From CAVSRC01 sp963830205 (GTDB lineage Bacteria; Pseudomonadota; Alphaproteobacteria; Rhizobiales; Kaistiaceae): 64,000 nucleotides of DNA. Where the stretch lies: NCBI GenBank assembly GCA_963830205.1, contig CAWHLP010000033.1:1-64000 (forward strand), written 5' to 3'. Made by a program: the position numbers and the translations under genes. Of this stretch, positions 16,758 to 25,117 are shown piece after piece. Within the stretch, counting starts at the first letter, position 1; each line of letters starts with the position of its first letter. The notes under the pieces were generated by a model. The model made no database searches. It had not been told where the DNA came from and saw only the letters and a program-made list of their open reading frames with translations.

Positions 16758-17761
16758 GCCACCTTGGTGTCGTCGTGATGGAAGACGAACGCATCCGGAT
16801 CGATGCCACGCGCTCGCGCGGTCTCCAGCGCCAGGCTTTGCATCACCAGTGCTTCGAGGATCGCGCGCGGCGCCGGGGGCATCGCAGGAATGGCGAAGAC
16901 GCTGAGGTTCTCCTCCTCTTGCGCTCCAACGGGTGTGACCAGAATCACCGGGCAGTGCGCGCGGGCGAGCATAAGCGCCACCTGCGCCTCCCGCTCCTCG
17001 CCGATGAGCACATGGGCCGTCCCGCCGCTGGCCGATTCCATCGCGCCATGAAGATATTGGCGCGTCGATATGCCGGTTGCCGGCACGCGCGCTACCTCAC
17101 GCAGCAGGAGGGAGCCGGCTTCTGCCGTCCCGGCCGAAGGTGAGGCGGCCGCAAAGTCGACGCTGCGCGCATCGGCCAACGGCGCGGCAAGCCTCGGCGC
17201 TTGCTCCAGAAGACGCGTTTCGACGTCACGCAAGGCGGCGCCGATGGCCGACCATGACCGGTCGACGGCACCGCCGTCCCACGCGTCGGCAATCATCCCC
17301 AGCGCCATGACGGTCGCGGTGTAGCCGATTGTCGAAGCGTAGCTGTCGGGGAGATTCCCCAGCCCGATCGAAATCTTTGCCAATGCGCCGAGCGGCGAGG
17401 GCGAGACGTTGACGACCGCGATCTGCAGCGCGCGGTCGATCGCGCGCATGACGGCGAGCGTCTCCGCGCTGCGGCCACTCTGTGACACGCCAATGATCGT
17501 GTGATTGGAGGCGGGGTAGGGGAGCGGATACTCGCCGGCATTGAGGCGCCAGGAATGAATGCCGCGCGCACGCAGCGTCCACACTGGAGCGGCGGCGGCG
17601 GCGAAGCTTGCACCGATGCCGAGGAAGATCGGGCCGGATCCGGCGAGGGCGCTGTTCGCCCGGGCAGCAAGCACCTGTGTGGCGATGACGTCGACCGATC
17701 GCTCAAGCAGATCGACCTGCGAGGCACGCGCGGCGGCAAAAGGAACGTACCCGTCAACCAA
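16754..17761 (-). CDS. SIS-domain protein (GlmS/AgaS/glucosamine-6-phosphate deaminase-like)
   Basis: A 335-residue protein with two SIS (phosphosugar isomerase) domains. The first has FLGIGASFAAAAAPVW and IIGVSQSGRSAET (residues about 45-100), the latter being the phosphosugar-binding serine loop; the second has STRQYLHGAMESASGG and VILVTPVGAQEEE. The family converts amino-sugar phosphates to ketose phosphates with ammonia release or does isomerisation. No ATG is available; the best start is TTG at 17761, preceded by AAGGAG about 9 bases upstream. It is followed with overlap by the kinase gene and preceded 75 bases upstream by the GntR regulator gene. Confidence 0.85.
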   Translation of the reverse strand: MVDGYVPFAAARASQVDLLERSVDVIATQVLAARANSALAGSGPIFLGIGASFAAAAAPVWTLRARGIHSWRLNAGEYPLPYPASNHTIIGVSQSGRSAETLAVMRAIDRALQIAVVNVSPSPLGALAKISIGLGNLPDSYASTIGYTATVMALGMIADAWDGGAVDRSWSAIGAALRDVETRLLEQAPRLAAPLADARSVDFAAASPSAGTAEAGSLLLREVARVPATGISTRQYLHGAMESASGGTAHVLIGEEREAQVALMLARAHCPVILVTPVGAQEEENLSVFAIPAMPPAPRAILEALVMQSLALETARARGIDPDAFVFHHDDTKVA

Positions 17762-17836
17762 ACTACGCTTCTCCTTGCTGCAGCGGTTCTCCGCTCCGGA
17801 GGATCGGTGAAGCGGTCGCGCCGGTCCTCGTCATCG

Positions 17837-18604
17837 TCAGGTGCGCCCCACCGGTTTCGCCGAGCGCACGAAGGCCGTGCGCAGCCGGTAGCGGTCTCCG
17901 ACATATTGGACGGTCGAGGACAGCACCGGCCGTCCCGACGTATCGACGATGAGTTGACGCATGGCGAGGATCGGCTTGCCCGCATCGATGCCGAGATCGC
18001 GGGCGATGAGCGGATCGGCCGCTCGCGCTTCGATCGTGGTTTCGGCGCGCGCGAGGTCGACCCCGTTGTCCAGCAACAGGCGGAACAGAGATACGGTGCG
18101 GAAGTCGACACCGCCGAGGTCTGGCTTGAGGTGCGCGGCGAAATACGAGTCATCGACGGCAACTGCGACGCCGTCGAGGCGGCGGATACGGTCGAAGTGG
18201 AAGACCGGCGTACCGGCAGCGATCCCTAGTTCCTCGGCCTCGTCGAGGCTAGCCGGCGCATCCTCTGCACGCAGCACGTCGGACGATGGCGTCAGCCCCA
18301 GGCGCGCGGCGGTTTCGCTGAACGATTCCAGCGTGTTGGGGAATTCTCGCGGAGCTTCTGCCGAGACGTACCAGCCGCGTCCGTGTGACGCCGTCAGCAC
18401 GCCTTCCTCGACCAGCGTCTGCAGAGCGCGGCGCAGCGTCACGCGGCTGATCGACAGGCGCTCCAGCAGGTCGCGTTCGGGGGGGATTCTCCCGCCGGCG
18501 GCGAGCTTGCCGCTCTCGATCTGGTGGCGAATGCGGTCGGCCGCCTGCCGCCACAGGGGCGCTGGCGAGGACGCGTCGAGAACGAAGGCTTCCGTGTTGA
18601 TCAT
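17837..18604 (-). CDS. HutC/UTRA-type GntR transcriptional regulator
   Basis: A 255-residue repressor with an N-terminal winged helix (residues about 12-80: LWRQAADRIRHQIESGKL, PPERDLLERLSISRVTLRRAL) and a C-terminal UTRA ligand domain (VFHFDRIRRLDGVAVAVDDS, then PILAMRQLIVDTSGRPV). UTRA regulators sense phosphorylated sugars such as GlcN-6-P in NagR/DasR/YvoA relatives, which fits the neighbouring kinase and SIS genes. The ATG at 18604 overlaps the stop of the oxidoreductase gene (ATGA). Likely targets are the divergent promoters in 19636-19843. Confidence 0.9.
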   Translation of the reverse strand: MINTEAFVLDASSPAPLWRQAADRIRHQIESGKLAAGGRIPPERDLLERLSISRVTLRRALQTLVEEGVLTASHGRGWYVSAEAPREFPNTLESFSETAARLGLTPSSDVLRAEDAPASLDEAEELGIAAGTPVFHFDRIRRLDGVAVAVDDSYFAAHLKPDLGGVDFRTVSLFRLLLDNGVDLARAETTIEARAADPLIARDLGIDAGKPILAMRQLIVDTSGRPVLSSTVQYVGDRYRLRTAFVRSAKPVGRT

Positions 18605-19635
18605 GTTGGCTGCGCCACCTCTTCCCATTGATGCGAGCGTATCGAGCGATAGCAGGCGTCGATGATTCGATTAACGACGACGCCGTCCGCGAAGGTCTCG
18701 GACGGCGGGATACCGGCGGTGAAGCAATCGATGAAATGGCGCATCTGCTGCGAGAAGCCGTAGGCCCGGGTTTCCTCCGGCACGGGGTAGACCCAGCCGG
18801 TGTCGTGGTCGGCCTTTTCCACCGTGTAGCCGGCCGGATGCTCGATGAAGCCCCAGACCGGCCCGCGCGAGGAATCGGTGACGATGCGTCCCGCCGAGCC
18901 GACGAATTCATGACGGAGTTGCATGCCGCCACGCTCGATCCATGACGACTCGATGGTGGCAAGCTGCCCGCCGGCGAATTTGAGCAGGGCGACCGCGGTG
19001 TCCTCGCCTGTGGTCTTGTCGCCATGCGCCATGGTGGCGCCCCAGGCGAGCACCTCGGTCACCGGATTGTCCTTGCCGAAGAAGTGGCGCGCCGATTCGA
19101 TCGTATGGCAGCCCATGTCGAGGAGGGCGCCGCCGCCGGCCGTCTCGGCGTCCCAGAAGTGGGGCGCATGCGGTCCGGAGTGGCCCTCGCGGGCGCGCAT
19201 GGTGAGGAGGTCGCCGATGCCGCCGGCCCTCACCATCTCGTAAGCCTTGGCGACGTTGGGCGAGAAGACCGAGCTTTCGGCATAGCCATGCCAGACGCCG
19301 GCCTTGGTCACCGCGTCGAGGATCGCCTGAGCTTCTTCTTCCGTGCGCGCCAGCGGTTTGGTGCAGATCACGGCCTTGCCGTTGGCCGCGGCGATCTCGA
19401 CCGCTTGCCGGTGGGCCTCGTTCGGCACCGCGACCACGACGACGGCAACCGCCGGATCGGCGCACAGCGCCTCCGTCGTCGCGGCAGTCCTGATCTTCCA
19501 CTTGGCGGCGAAACGTTCGGCGCGCGCCGGGTTGCGGGAGAAGCAGGCGACGAGCGCGGCATTGCGCACGTCGAGGAGCGCGTCCGCATAGGCGTCTGCG
19601 ATGAACCCCGAACCGAGCAAGCCGACCCCGATCAT
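18601..19635 (-). CDS. Gfo/Idh/MocA family NAD(P)-dependent oxidoreductase
   Basis: A 344-residue sugar dehydrogenase with an N-terminal Rossmann fold (GLLGSGFIADAYADAL) and C-terminal substrate domain. The catalytic-lysine motif reads CTKPLA instead of the common EKP, and GGGALLDMGCHTIES near residue 175 carries the substrate-site histidine. These enzymes oxidise sugars or sugar derivatives at ring carbons in the cytoplasm. The start at 19635 has GGGAGG seven bases upstream; the frame extends to 19704 but without family sequence. It leads the operon oxidoreductase-regulator-SIS-kinase, divergent from the importer at 19844-22947. Confidence 0.9.
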   Translation of the reverse strand: MIGVGLLGSGFIADAYADALLDVRNAALVACFSRNPARAERFAAKWKIRTAATTEALCADPAVAVVVVAVPNEAHRQAVEIAAANGKAVICTKPLARTEEEAQAILDAVTKAGVWHGYAESSVFSPNVAKAYEMVRAGGIGDLLTMRAREGHSGPHAPHFWDAETAGGGALLDMGCHTIESARHFFGKDNPVTEVLAWGATMAHGDKTTGEDTAVALLKFAGGQLATIESSWIERGGMQLRHEFVGSAGRIVTDSSRGPVWGFIEHPAGYTVEKADHDTGWVYPVPEETRAYGFSQQMRHFIDCFTAGIPPSETFADGVVVNRIIDACYRSIRSHQWEEVAQPT

Positions 19636-19743
19636 GCGGTTTCCTCCCGTGTAGGCGGACGTGGGAACGCGCCCGCCTGAAGAGGTCCTCCTAGGACCAC
19701 TCAAGCTAAAATGCCCGCAAAATCCAAAAAAATCAACATTCTT

Positions 19744-19770
19744 GTATCAGGTGGTATTATGGGGTATCAG
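19744..19770. promoter_or_regulatory. Direct repeat GTATCAG in the divergent promoter region
   Basis: GTATCAG occurs at 19744-19750 and again at 19764-19770, exactly 20 bp apart, with GGTATTAT between them. The pair lies in the 208-bp region between the oxidoreductase operon and the binding-protein gene, where the UTRA-GntR regulator would be expected to act. The spacing of about two helical turns suits paired regulator binding, but the repeat is short and could be chance. Confidence 0.35.
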
Positions 19771-19843
19771 TGATCTGGCCGTATCGTCAAGGTCGGATGG
19801 AGCGCGGGCGCGGCGCCGCATAGGGAGAAAAGGGAGAGAGGGA

Positions 19844-21115
19844 ATGGGTATCACGTCAGTACGCAGGGCGATGACCGTCGCCATTCTGGGCGCATCCTTG
19901 GGAGCCGCCATGGGGACGGCGCTTGCCGCCGATACCGTCACGTTGACGTTGGCGAGCTGGCGCACGGAGGACCTCGCCGTCTGGCAGGACAAGATCCTGC
20001 CGGTGTTCGAGGCCAGCCACCCAGGCATCCACATCGAGTTCGCGCCGGTCAACACCAACGAATACAACGCCGCGATGCAGTCGCAGATCGAAGGCGGCGC
20101 TGGAGCCGATCTGGTCACCTGCCGTCCGTTCGACGTCAACAACGCGTGGATCAGTCGCGGCTACTTCACCAAGCTCGACGGGCTGCCGGGTCTCGAGAAT
20201 TTCACCGAGACGGCGAAGGCGGCCTGGAGCAAGGACGGCTCGACCTATTGCGTACCGGCCGCCGCCGTGCTCGCCGGCTTCTACTACAACAAGGACATCT
20301 TCGCGGAGCTGGGCCTTGCGGTGCCGGCCACCCAGGCCGAGTTCATCGACGCGCTCCAGAAGATCAAGGACAACGGCAAGTATGCGCCGCTCGCCCTTGG
20401 CTCCGCCGAGGCTTGGCAGCTTGCCTATAACGGGCTCTACAGCATCGGACCGGCCTACTGGAAGGGCGAGGAGGGCCGGCTCGGCCTGATTGACGGCACC
20501 AAGAAGCTGACCGATCCGGAGTTCGTCGCAGCCATCGCTGCCCTCGACGCATGGAAGCCGTTCCTGCCCGCCGGATACGAGAGCCTGACCTACCCGGACA
20601 TGACCCAGCTGTTCACGCTCGGCCGGGCGGCGATCCTCCCCGACGGCTCATGGGACATCAACCAGGTGACCGCGACCGGACTCAACGTCGGCGTGTTCGG
20701 ACCGCCGGTGCCCAAGGCAGGCGACCAGCGCTACCTACAGGAGATGCCGGACATGGGTATCGGCATCAACGCCAAGAGCGCCAATCAGGACGCCGCCAAG
20801 ACGTTCCTCACCTGGATGGCCGGCAAGGAATTCCAGCAGGTCTACGTCGACACGGCGCCGGGCTTCTTCGCGATGAGCGATCAACCGGTCACCTACGCGA
20901 ATGCGCTGGCCCAGGCCTTTGCCGATCTCAAGAACGGCGCCAAGCTGACGCCGCGCCTGGCGCTCGATCGGCTGAGCGCCGGCACGCCGCCGCTCGATGA
21001 CGAGACCTGGCGCATGCTGCAAGTGATGTTCAATGGCGACACCACGCCTGAACAGGTTGCAGCTGAGCTGCAGAAGGGTCTGTCGTCCTGGTACAAGCCG
21101 CAGATGGGCAACTAG
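19844..21115 (+). CDS. Sugar ABC transporter periplasmic binding protein
   Basis: A 423-residue type-1 extracellular binding protein. The signal peptide has a hydrophobic core and ends in GTALA before ADTVTLTLASW. Mature landmarks are FEASHPGIHIEFAPVN near residue 60 and an IPDGSWD-like segment (ILPDGSWDINQV) near 265. The start at 19844 follows an AGGGAGAGAGGG purine tract. It differs from the two WW-PNW binding proteins elsewhere in the window, so it belongs to a separate transporter type. Its partners are the two permeases directly downstream; no ATPase follows. A hairpin at 21130-21165 separates it from them. Confidence 0.93.
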   Translation: MGITSVRRAMTVAILGASLGAAMGTALAADTVTLTLASWRTEDLAVWQDKILPVFEASHPGIHIEFAPVNTNEYNAAMQSQIEGGAGADLVTCRPFDVNNAWISRGYFTKLDGLPGLENFTETAKAAWSKDGSTYCVPAAAVLAGFYYNKDIFAELGLAVPATQAEFIDALQKIKDNGKYAPLALGSAEAWQLAYNGLYSIGPAYWKGEEGRLGLIDGTKKLTDPEFVAAIAALDAWKPFLPAGYESLTYPDMTQLFTLGRAAILPDGSWDINQVTATGLNVGVFGPPVPKAGDQRYLQEMPDMGIGINAKSANQDAAKTFLTWMAGKEFQQVYVDTAPGFFAMSDQPVTYANALAQAFADLKNGAKLTPRLALDRLSAGTPPLDDETWRMLQVMFNGDTTPEQVAAELQKGLSSWYKPQMGN

Positions 21116-21129
21116 TCCGCATCGCCATC

Positions 21130-21165
21130 GCCCGCGTGCCGACCGTTCTCTCCCGGCACGCGGGC
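21130..21165 (+). terminator. Hairpin between binding-protein and permease genes
   Basis: GCCCGCGTGCCG (21130-21141) and CGGCACGCGGGC (21154-21165) form a perfect 12-bp stem with a 12-base loop, followed directly by TTTCCC. It lies 15 bases after the binding-protein stop. As the permeases continue on the same strand, partial termination or 3'-end protection of the binding-protein message is likely. Confidence 0.6.
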
Positions 21166-21206
21166 TTTCCCTGTCTTCCGAGGCCTGACGGGGGCAAGGT
21201 CGCATC

Positions 21207-22094
21207 ATGATCACCGACGCCAAAGCCCGCAGGAACGTCCTCCTTTTCGCGCTTCCGGCGCTGGCGATTTATCTTGTCTTCGCGGTGGCGCCGCTGGTCA
21301 GCTCGGTGGTCATGAGCTTCTTCGACACCGGCAAGGGCGCCGGCGCCACCTTCATTGGCCTCGGCAACTACGTCTACCTGTTCACCCAGCCGATTGTGAG
21401 CGCGCGCTTCTGGAACGCGCTCCTCAACAACGCCAAATACTTCGCCATCCACGTTACCGTCGAGGTGCCGATCGGCCTTTTGCTTGCCGCCATGCTGACC
21501 TCCGGCGCTCTGCGCCGCAGCGAGGGCATCTACCGCACCCTGCTGTTCATCCCCGCCACGCTGTCGGTCGTCATCGTCGGCTTCATCTGGCGCCTGATCA
21601 TCAACCCGCTGTGGGGGCTGGTCGGCTACCCGTTGCTCGGCAACACAGCGACCGCGCTGCCGACGATCTCGCTGATGGGTGTGTGGGAATACTACGGCAT
21701 TCCGATGGTTTTCCTGTACAGCGCGCTGATCGCCATCCCGATCACCGTGGTGGAGGCCGCGCGCATCGACGGCGCCTCCGCCTGGCAGATCTTCTGGAGC
21801 ATCAAGTTTCCGCTAATCGTGCCGCAGTTCGGCCTGATCGTGATCCTCACCTTCATCTGGACGTTCAATGGTTTCGACCTAGTCTTCGCGCTGAACGGCT
21901 CTGCGCCGGGGCCGAACTACAGCACCGACATCCTCGGTACCTTCTTCTACCGCACCTTCTTCGGCTCTAGCGGCCAGGTCGCCGACCTCGATCTCGGCGC
22001 CACCGTCGCCACTATCATCTTCACCATCATGCTGCTCGTCACCGCCACCTATTTCTGGCTGGTGCAGCGCCGGTTGCGCGCCCATGTCGTCTAG
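21207..22094 (+). CDS. Sugar ABC transporter permease, MalF/UgpA type
   Basis: A 295-residue inner-membrane permease. Hydrophobic helices start at VLLFALPALAIYLVFAVAPL, and the EAA loop reads VEAARIDGASAWQIF followed by IKFPLIVP (about residues 183-210). The conserved C-terminal segment SAPGPNYSTDILGTFFYRTF is typical of the family. The ribosome site is weak (CAAGG before ATG 21207). Its 3' end overlaps the next permease by 11 bases. It works with 19844-21115 and 22084-22947. Confidence 0.92.
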   Translation: MITDAKARRNVLLFALPALAIYLVFAVAPLVSSVVMSFFDTGKGAGATFIGLGNYVYLFTQPIVSARFWNALLNNAKYFAIHVTVEVPIGLLLAAMLTSGALRRSEGIYRTLLFIPATLSVVIVGFIWRLIINPLWGLVGYPLLGNTATALPTISLMGVWEYYGIPMVFLYSALIAIPITVVEAARIDGASAWQIFWSIKFPLIVPQFGLIVILTFIWTFNGFDLVFALNGSAPGPNYSTDILGTFFYRTFFGSSGQVADLDLGATVATIIFTIMLLVTATYFWLVQRRLRAHVV

Positions 22095-22947
22095 CGCCGC
22101 CAACATCGCCCCCAGGGCGCGCATGCCGTGGACGACGGAGCGCGTCATCGTGCACGTCGTCCTCCTGCTCTTCGTTGCCCTGGCGCTCGGGCCGATCTTC
22201 ATCGTCATCATCAATTCGCTGAAGACGACCCCGGCAATCTTCGGCGGACCGTTTAGGCCGCCGACGGCGGAAACCTTCAGCCTCGCCGGCTACGGGCGCG
22301 TCTTCGCGCGCGGCAACTTCGTCGCCAACTACCGCAACAGCCTTGTCGTCACCGTGGTCTCGGTCGTCCTCACCGTGATCCTGTCGTCGCTGGCGGCCTA
22401 TGGCCTGACGGAATACCGCGTGAAAATCGCGGCGTGGGTCGCCGGGCTGTTCGTCGTCGGTGTCATGCTGCCGATCCGCCTCGGCACCATCCCGATCATC
22501 CAGATGATGATCGGTCTGCATCTGATGGACACGCTGGTCGCGCTGATCCTCGTCTACACCGCGATGAGCATCCCGCTCGGCGTGACGCTGATGGCGACCT
22601 ACTTCCGCACAGTGCCGCCGGACCTCAAGGAAGCGGCGCGCGTCGACGGCTGCAACGAGTTCCGCACCTTCCTGATCGTTGCGCCGCTGGTCAGGCCCGG
22701 CTTCGCCGCCGTTGCCACCGTCACCATGCTGCCGATCTGGAACGACCTGTGGTTCCCACTCATCCTCGCGCCGAGCAAGGTGAACCAGACGGTGACGCTC
22801 GGCGTCCAGCAGTTCGTCGGCCAGTTTCTCAACGACTATCCGGCGCTGCTCGCTGCACTCACCCTCGGCGCAGTGCCTTTGATCCTGCTCTACACCGTCT
22901 TCTCGCGTCAGTTTATACGAGGCCTCAGCCAAGGTTACGGGCGTTGA
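22084..22947 (+). CDS. Sugar ABC transporter permease, MalG type
   Basis: A 287-residue inner-membrane permease, second of the pair. Six hydrophobic helices are predicted and the EAA loop reads LKEAARVDGCNEFRTF with a following VAPLVRPGFAAV (around residues 178-208). The N-terminal helix VIVHVVLLLFVALALGPIF follows a short polar tail. Translation starts inside the end of the upstream permease gene. No ATPase gene follows; the MalK-type ATPase at 34651-35733 is the only candidate of that class in the window. Confidence 0.92.
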   Translation: MSSSAANIAPRARMPWTTERVIVHVVLLLFVALALGPIFIVIINSLKTTPAIFGGPFRPPTAETFSLAGYGRVFARGNFVANYRNSLVVTVVSVVLTVILSSLAAYGLTEYRVKIAAWVAGLFVVGVMLPIRLGTIPIIQMMIGLHLMDTLVALILVYTAMSIPLGVTLMATYFRTVPPDLKEAARVDGCNEFRTFLIVAPLVRPGFAAVATVTMLPIWNDLWFPLILAPSKVNQTVTLGVQQFVGQFLNDYPALLAALTLGAVPLILLYTVFSRQFIRGLSQGYGR

Positions 22948-23436
22948 CGCAGCTAGTCGCAACTGCGAACGGCTAGTCTCTCATGTTCCCAGTCAAGGGC
23001 CGTGGGTAAGAGGGATGGGCTGCAGCGCGTGTAGCGAAGCAGTGGTATCGGCTGGAGTTGCACAGGGCTGGGGATGGAGCGCAGAGACGACAGTTGATCA
23101 GACTCTCATCCGCGGGTTGGGTACCGCCTTCCGTGTCTTCGTCTCGGGGCTTTCCTCGATCCTAGGCGTACCAGCGGCCTGTCGGCTACGTCGTAGTCGC
23201 GACCAGCAGCGGTCCGGCTGAGCAGGAACAACCAATGGTCTCCGCCGCCGATCTCGATCCTCAAATCGTTCCTTAGTTCAGAGTTCGGGCGCCACCGTCG
23301 CCATTGGCGTGATCCTGAGCGTAGCGGGATTCCAGACGTGCCAATGGTCACAGACCGGGCACGCGGGTTCCCCGCGGCCAACGACAAATCATCTTGGAGG
23401 CTGCATCCAGGACGGCGCCACGATCGATTCGCCCCG
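22948..23436. other. Non-coding stretch, no gene recognised
   Basis: This 489-bp gap lies between convergent genes, the permease ending at 22947 and the diguanylate cyclase ending at 23437. Short open frames occur but none looks like a protein family or has a ribosome site. I see no clear terminator hairpin. It may contain decayed coding DNA. Confidence 0.5.
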
Positions 23437-24696
23437 TTACGCCGGACGATCGGTGCCCGGAGCAACCACGGGGCATGGAGCGACGACGGCGCGATTCCGG
23501 CCGCCGTTCTTCGCTTCGTAGAGCGCACTGTCTGCGGCAGCAATCAGCTCCTCCACGGACACTTCCGCGCCGTTCGAGAGGACCCCGCCGAAACTCGCGG
23601 ATATCGTTCTCTGTTCGGAGCCAAGGACAAAAGGAGAGGCAAAGATCGCCTGGCACAATCTCTCCATGGTCATGTTGAGCGATTCAGGCGTGGAGACACT
23701 GACGACGACAAGGAATTCCTCGCCGCCATATCGGCCAAGCTGATCGGTCTGACGGAGGGCGGCCGCCAGACGCGCGGAGAATTCCTTCAAGGCCACGTCG
23801 CCCGCGCCGTGTCCAAGGCTGTCATTGATCTGTTTGAAGTGATCGATGTCGACCATGACCAGTCCGACCGGATTGCGCGTGTCGGCAGCTCGCTTCAGTG
23901 CCTCCTCCGCCACGCGCACGATGCCGCTCCGGCTCAGCGTACCGGTCAATGCATCGCGGTTCGCGGCCTCCTCGAGCACGTGCTTTTCGTCGACGAGTTG
24001 CCGGTCACGTTCAGTGATCTGTTGGTAGACACGACCTTTGTCGATGACAGCGGAAAGTTGGTTTGCGATTTGCCGGAAGATAGTCTGGTGCGCCTTTTGG
24101 TAGGCGTCCTTTTGCCCGCTCGTGAAGAACAGGAATCCGATCGGGCGGTGTTCGACCGTCAGCGGGCACGTGAGGCTTGACCGGCCCCCTTCCTGAACGA
24201 TTCGTCGTGTCGACGCCGAGTTGGGCTTTGCTTCCAGGTAGGCTTCCAGGTCATTCAGAATGCGCGGATGACCCGTTGTCAGAATCGGTTCCAGGCTGCT
24301 TCCCGCCAGTGGCTGGGTATACCCCGTCGAAATGCGCACTCTGCCAAGGTTCGATCGAGCCCAATAGGCGGTCACGCGCGAGCAGTCCGGCGACAGGAAC
24401 GCGCAGCCCATACGGTCGTACGGGATCAACCCGGCGAAATTGTCAAACATCCGGTTGAGGACGTCATCCACGAGCACGCCCTGTTCAACCGTTTCCACCA
24501 GGTCGAACAATCGCTGAAGCTCACGTTCTCGACGGCTCAACGTTTCGGAGAGGAGTTGGAGTTCTTTGCCAATTTCCGTCAGCGGATCGCTCGGGTCGAG
24601 CACAAGGCTCGGCACCAATTGGCCGGTTCTGAGGCGTTCGATCCAAGCGGCGTAGACGCTTGCTCGCTTCCTCACCTCCTGGCGCGCGATCGTCAT
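23437..24696 (-). CDS. GAF-GGDEF diguanylate cyclase
   Basis: A 419-residue cytoplasmic signalling protein. A short N-terminal helical part is followed by a GAF-like domain (residues about 60-220: VLNRMFDNFAGLIPYDRMGC, LTCPLTVEHRPIGFLFFTSG), a coiled linker and a GGDEF domain with the active-site variant RYGGEEFLVVV near residue 340. RQTD five residues before it is an intact product-inhibition site. It should make cyclic di-GMP from GTP. I start it at 24696, after GAGAG; the frame remains open to 24957 but that extension is basic, unstructured and family-free. It appears monocistronic. Confidence 0.9.
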   Translation of the reverse strand: MTIARQEVRKRASVYAAWIERLRTGQLVPSLVLDPSDPLTEIGKELQLLSETLSRRERELQRLFDLVETVEQGVLVDDVLNRMFDNFAGLIPYDRMGCAFLSPDCSRVTAYWARSNLGRVRISTGYTQPLAGSSLEPILTTGHPRILNDLEAYLEAKPNSASTRRIVQEGGRSSLTCPLTVEHRPIGFLFFTSGQKDAYQKAHQTIFRQIANQLSAVIDKGRVYQQITERDRQLVDEKHVLEEAANRDALTGTLSRSGIVRVAEEALKRAADTRNPVGLVMVDIDHFKQINDSLGHGAGDVALKEFSARLAAALRQTDQLGRYGGEEFLVVVSVSTPESLNMTMERLCQAIFASPFVLGSEQRTISASFGGVLSNGAEVSVEELIAAADSALYEAKNGGRNRAVVAPCPVVAPGTDRPA

Positions 24697-25117
24697 GATC
24701 ACTCTCACAAACCGGTGCCTTCGAGATTTGCCTGGATATCTCGAAGAGCCTGGAATTGTGCGACTGACTATTGAGCCGGAGAGCTTAACGTTCCGTTCAA
24801 ACAATCCCGGGTTTATGTGCTCAATTACTAACTGTTGACGAAATAATTCGACAAAATTGAAACTGAAACCAACCGAATTCTTTGAAGTCGTCCCGGACGG
24901 TTGTTGAGTCGGATGAATTGGTTGTGATTCCTTGCGGGGCACCTGGATCGTTGCCAAGGGGCACTGCCTGACCGAAAACCCAAAGGCTTATCTCCGGCTC
25001 GGACACTGAGACTGCCAGCCTCATGCCTCAGGCCCTGGCGCGCACATGCCTCTTGCCGGGGCGGTGCTGGTGGCGGCGGCCGCCGTGCCGCTGGGCCTGG
25101 CCTTCAGCGGGTCTCCC
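24697..25117. other. Upstream region of the diguanylate cyclase, no gene recognised
   Basis: This 421-bp stretch is AT-richer than its neighbours around 24770-24900, as expected for a promoter region reading to the left. No open frame on either strand resembles a known protein and I see no repeats. Confidence 0.45.
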
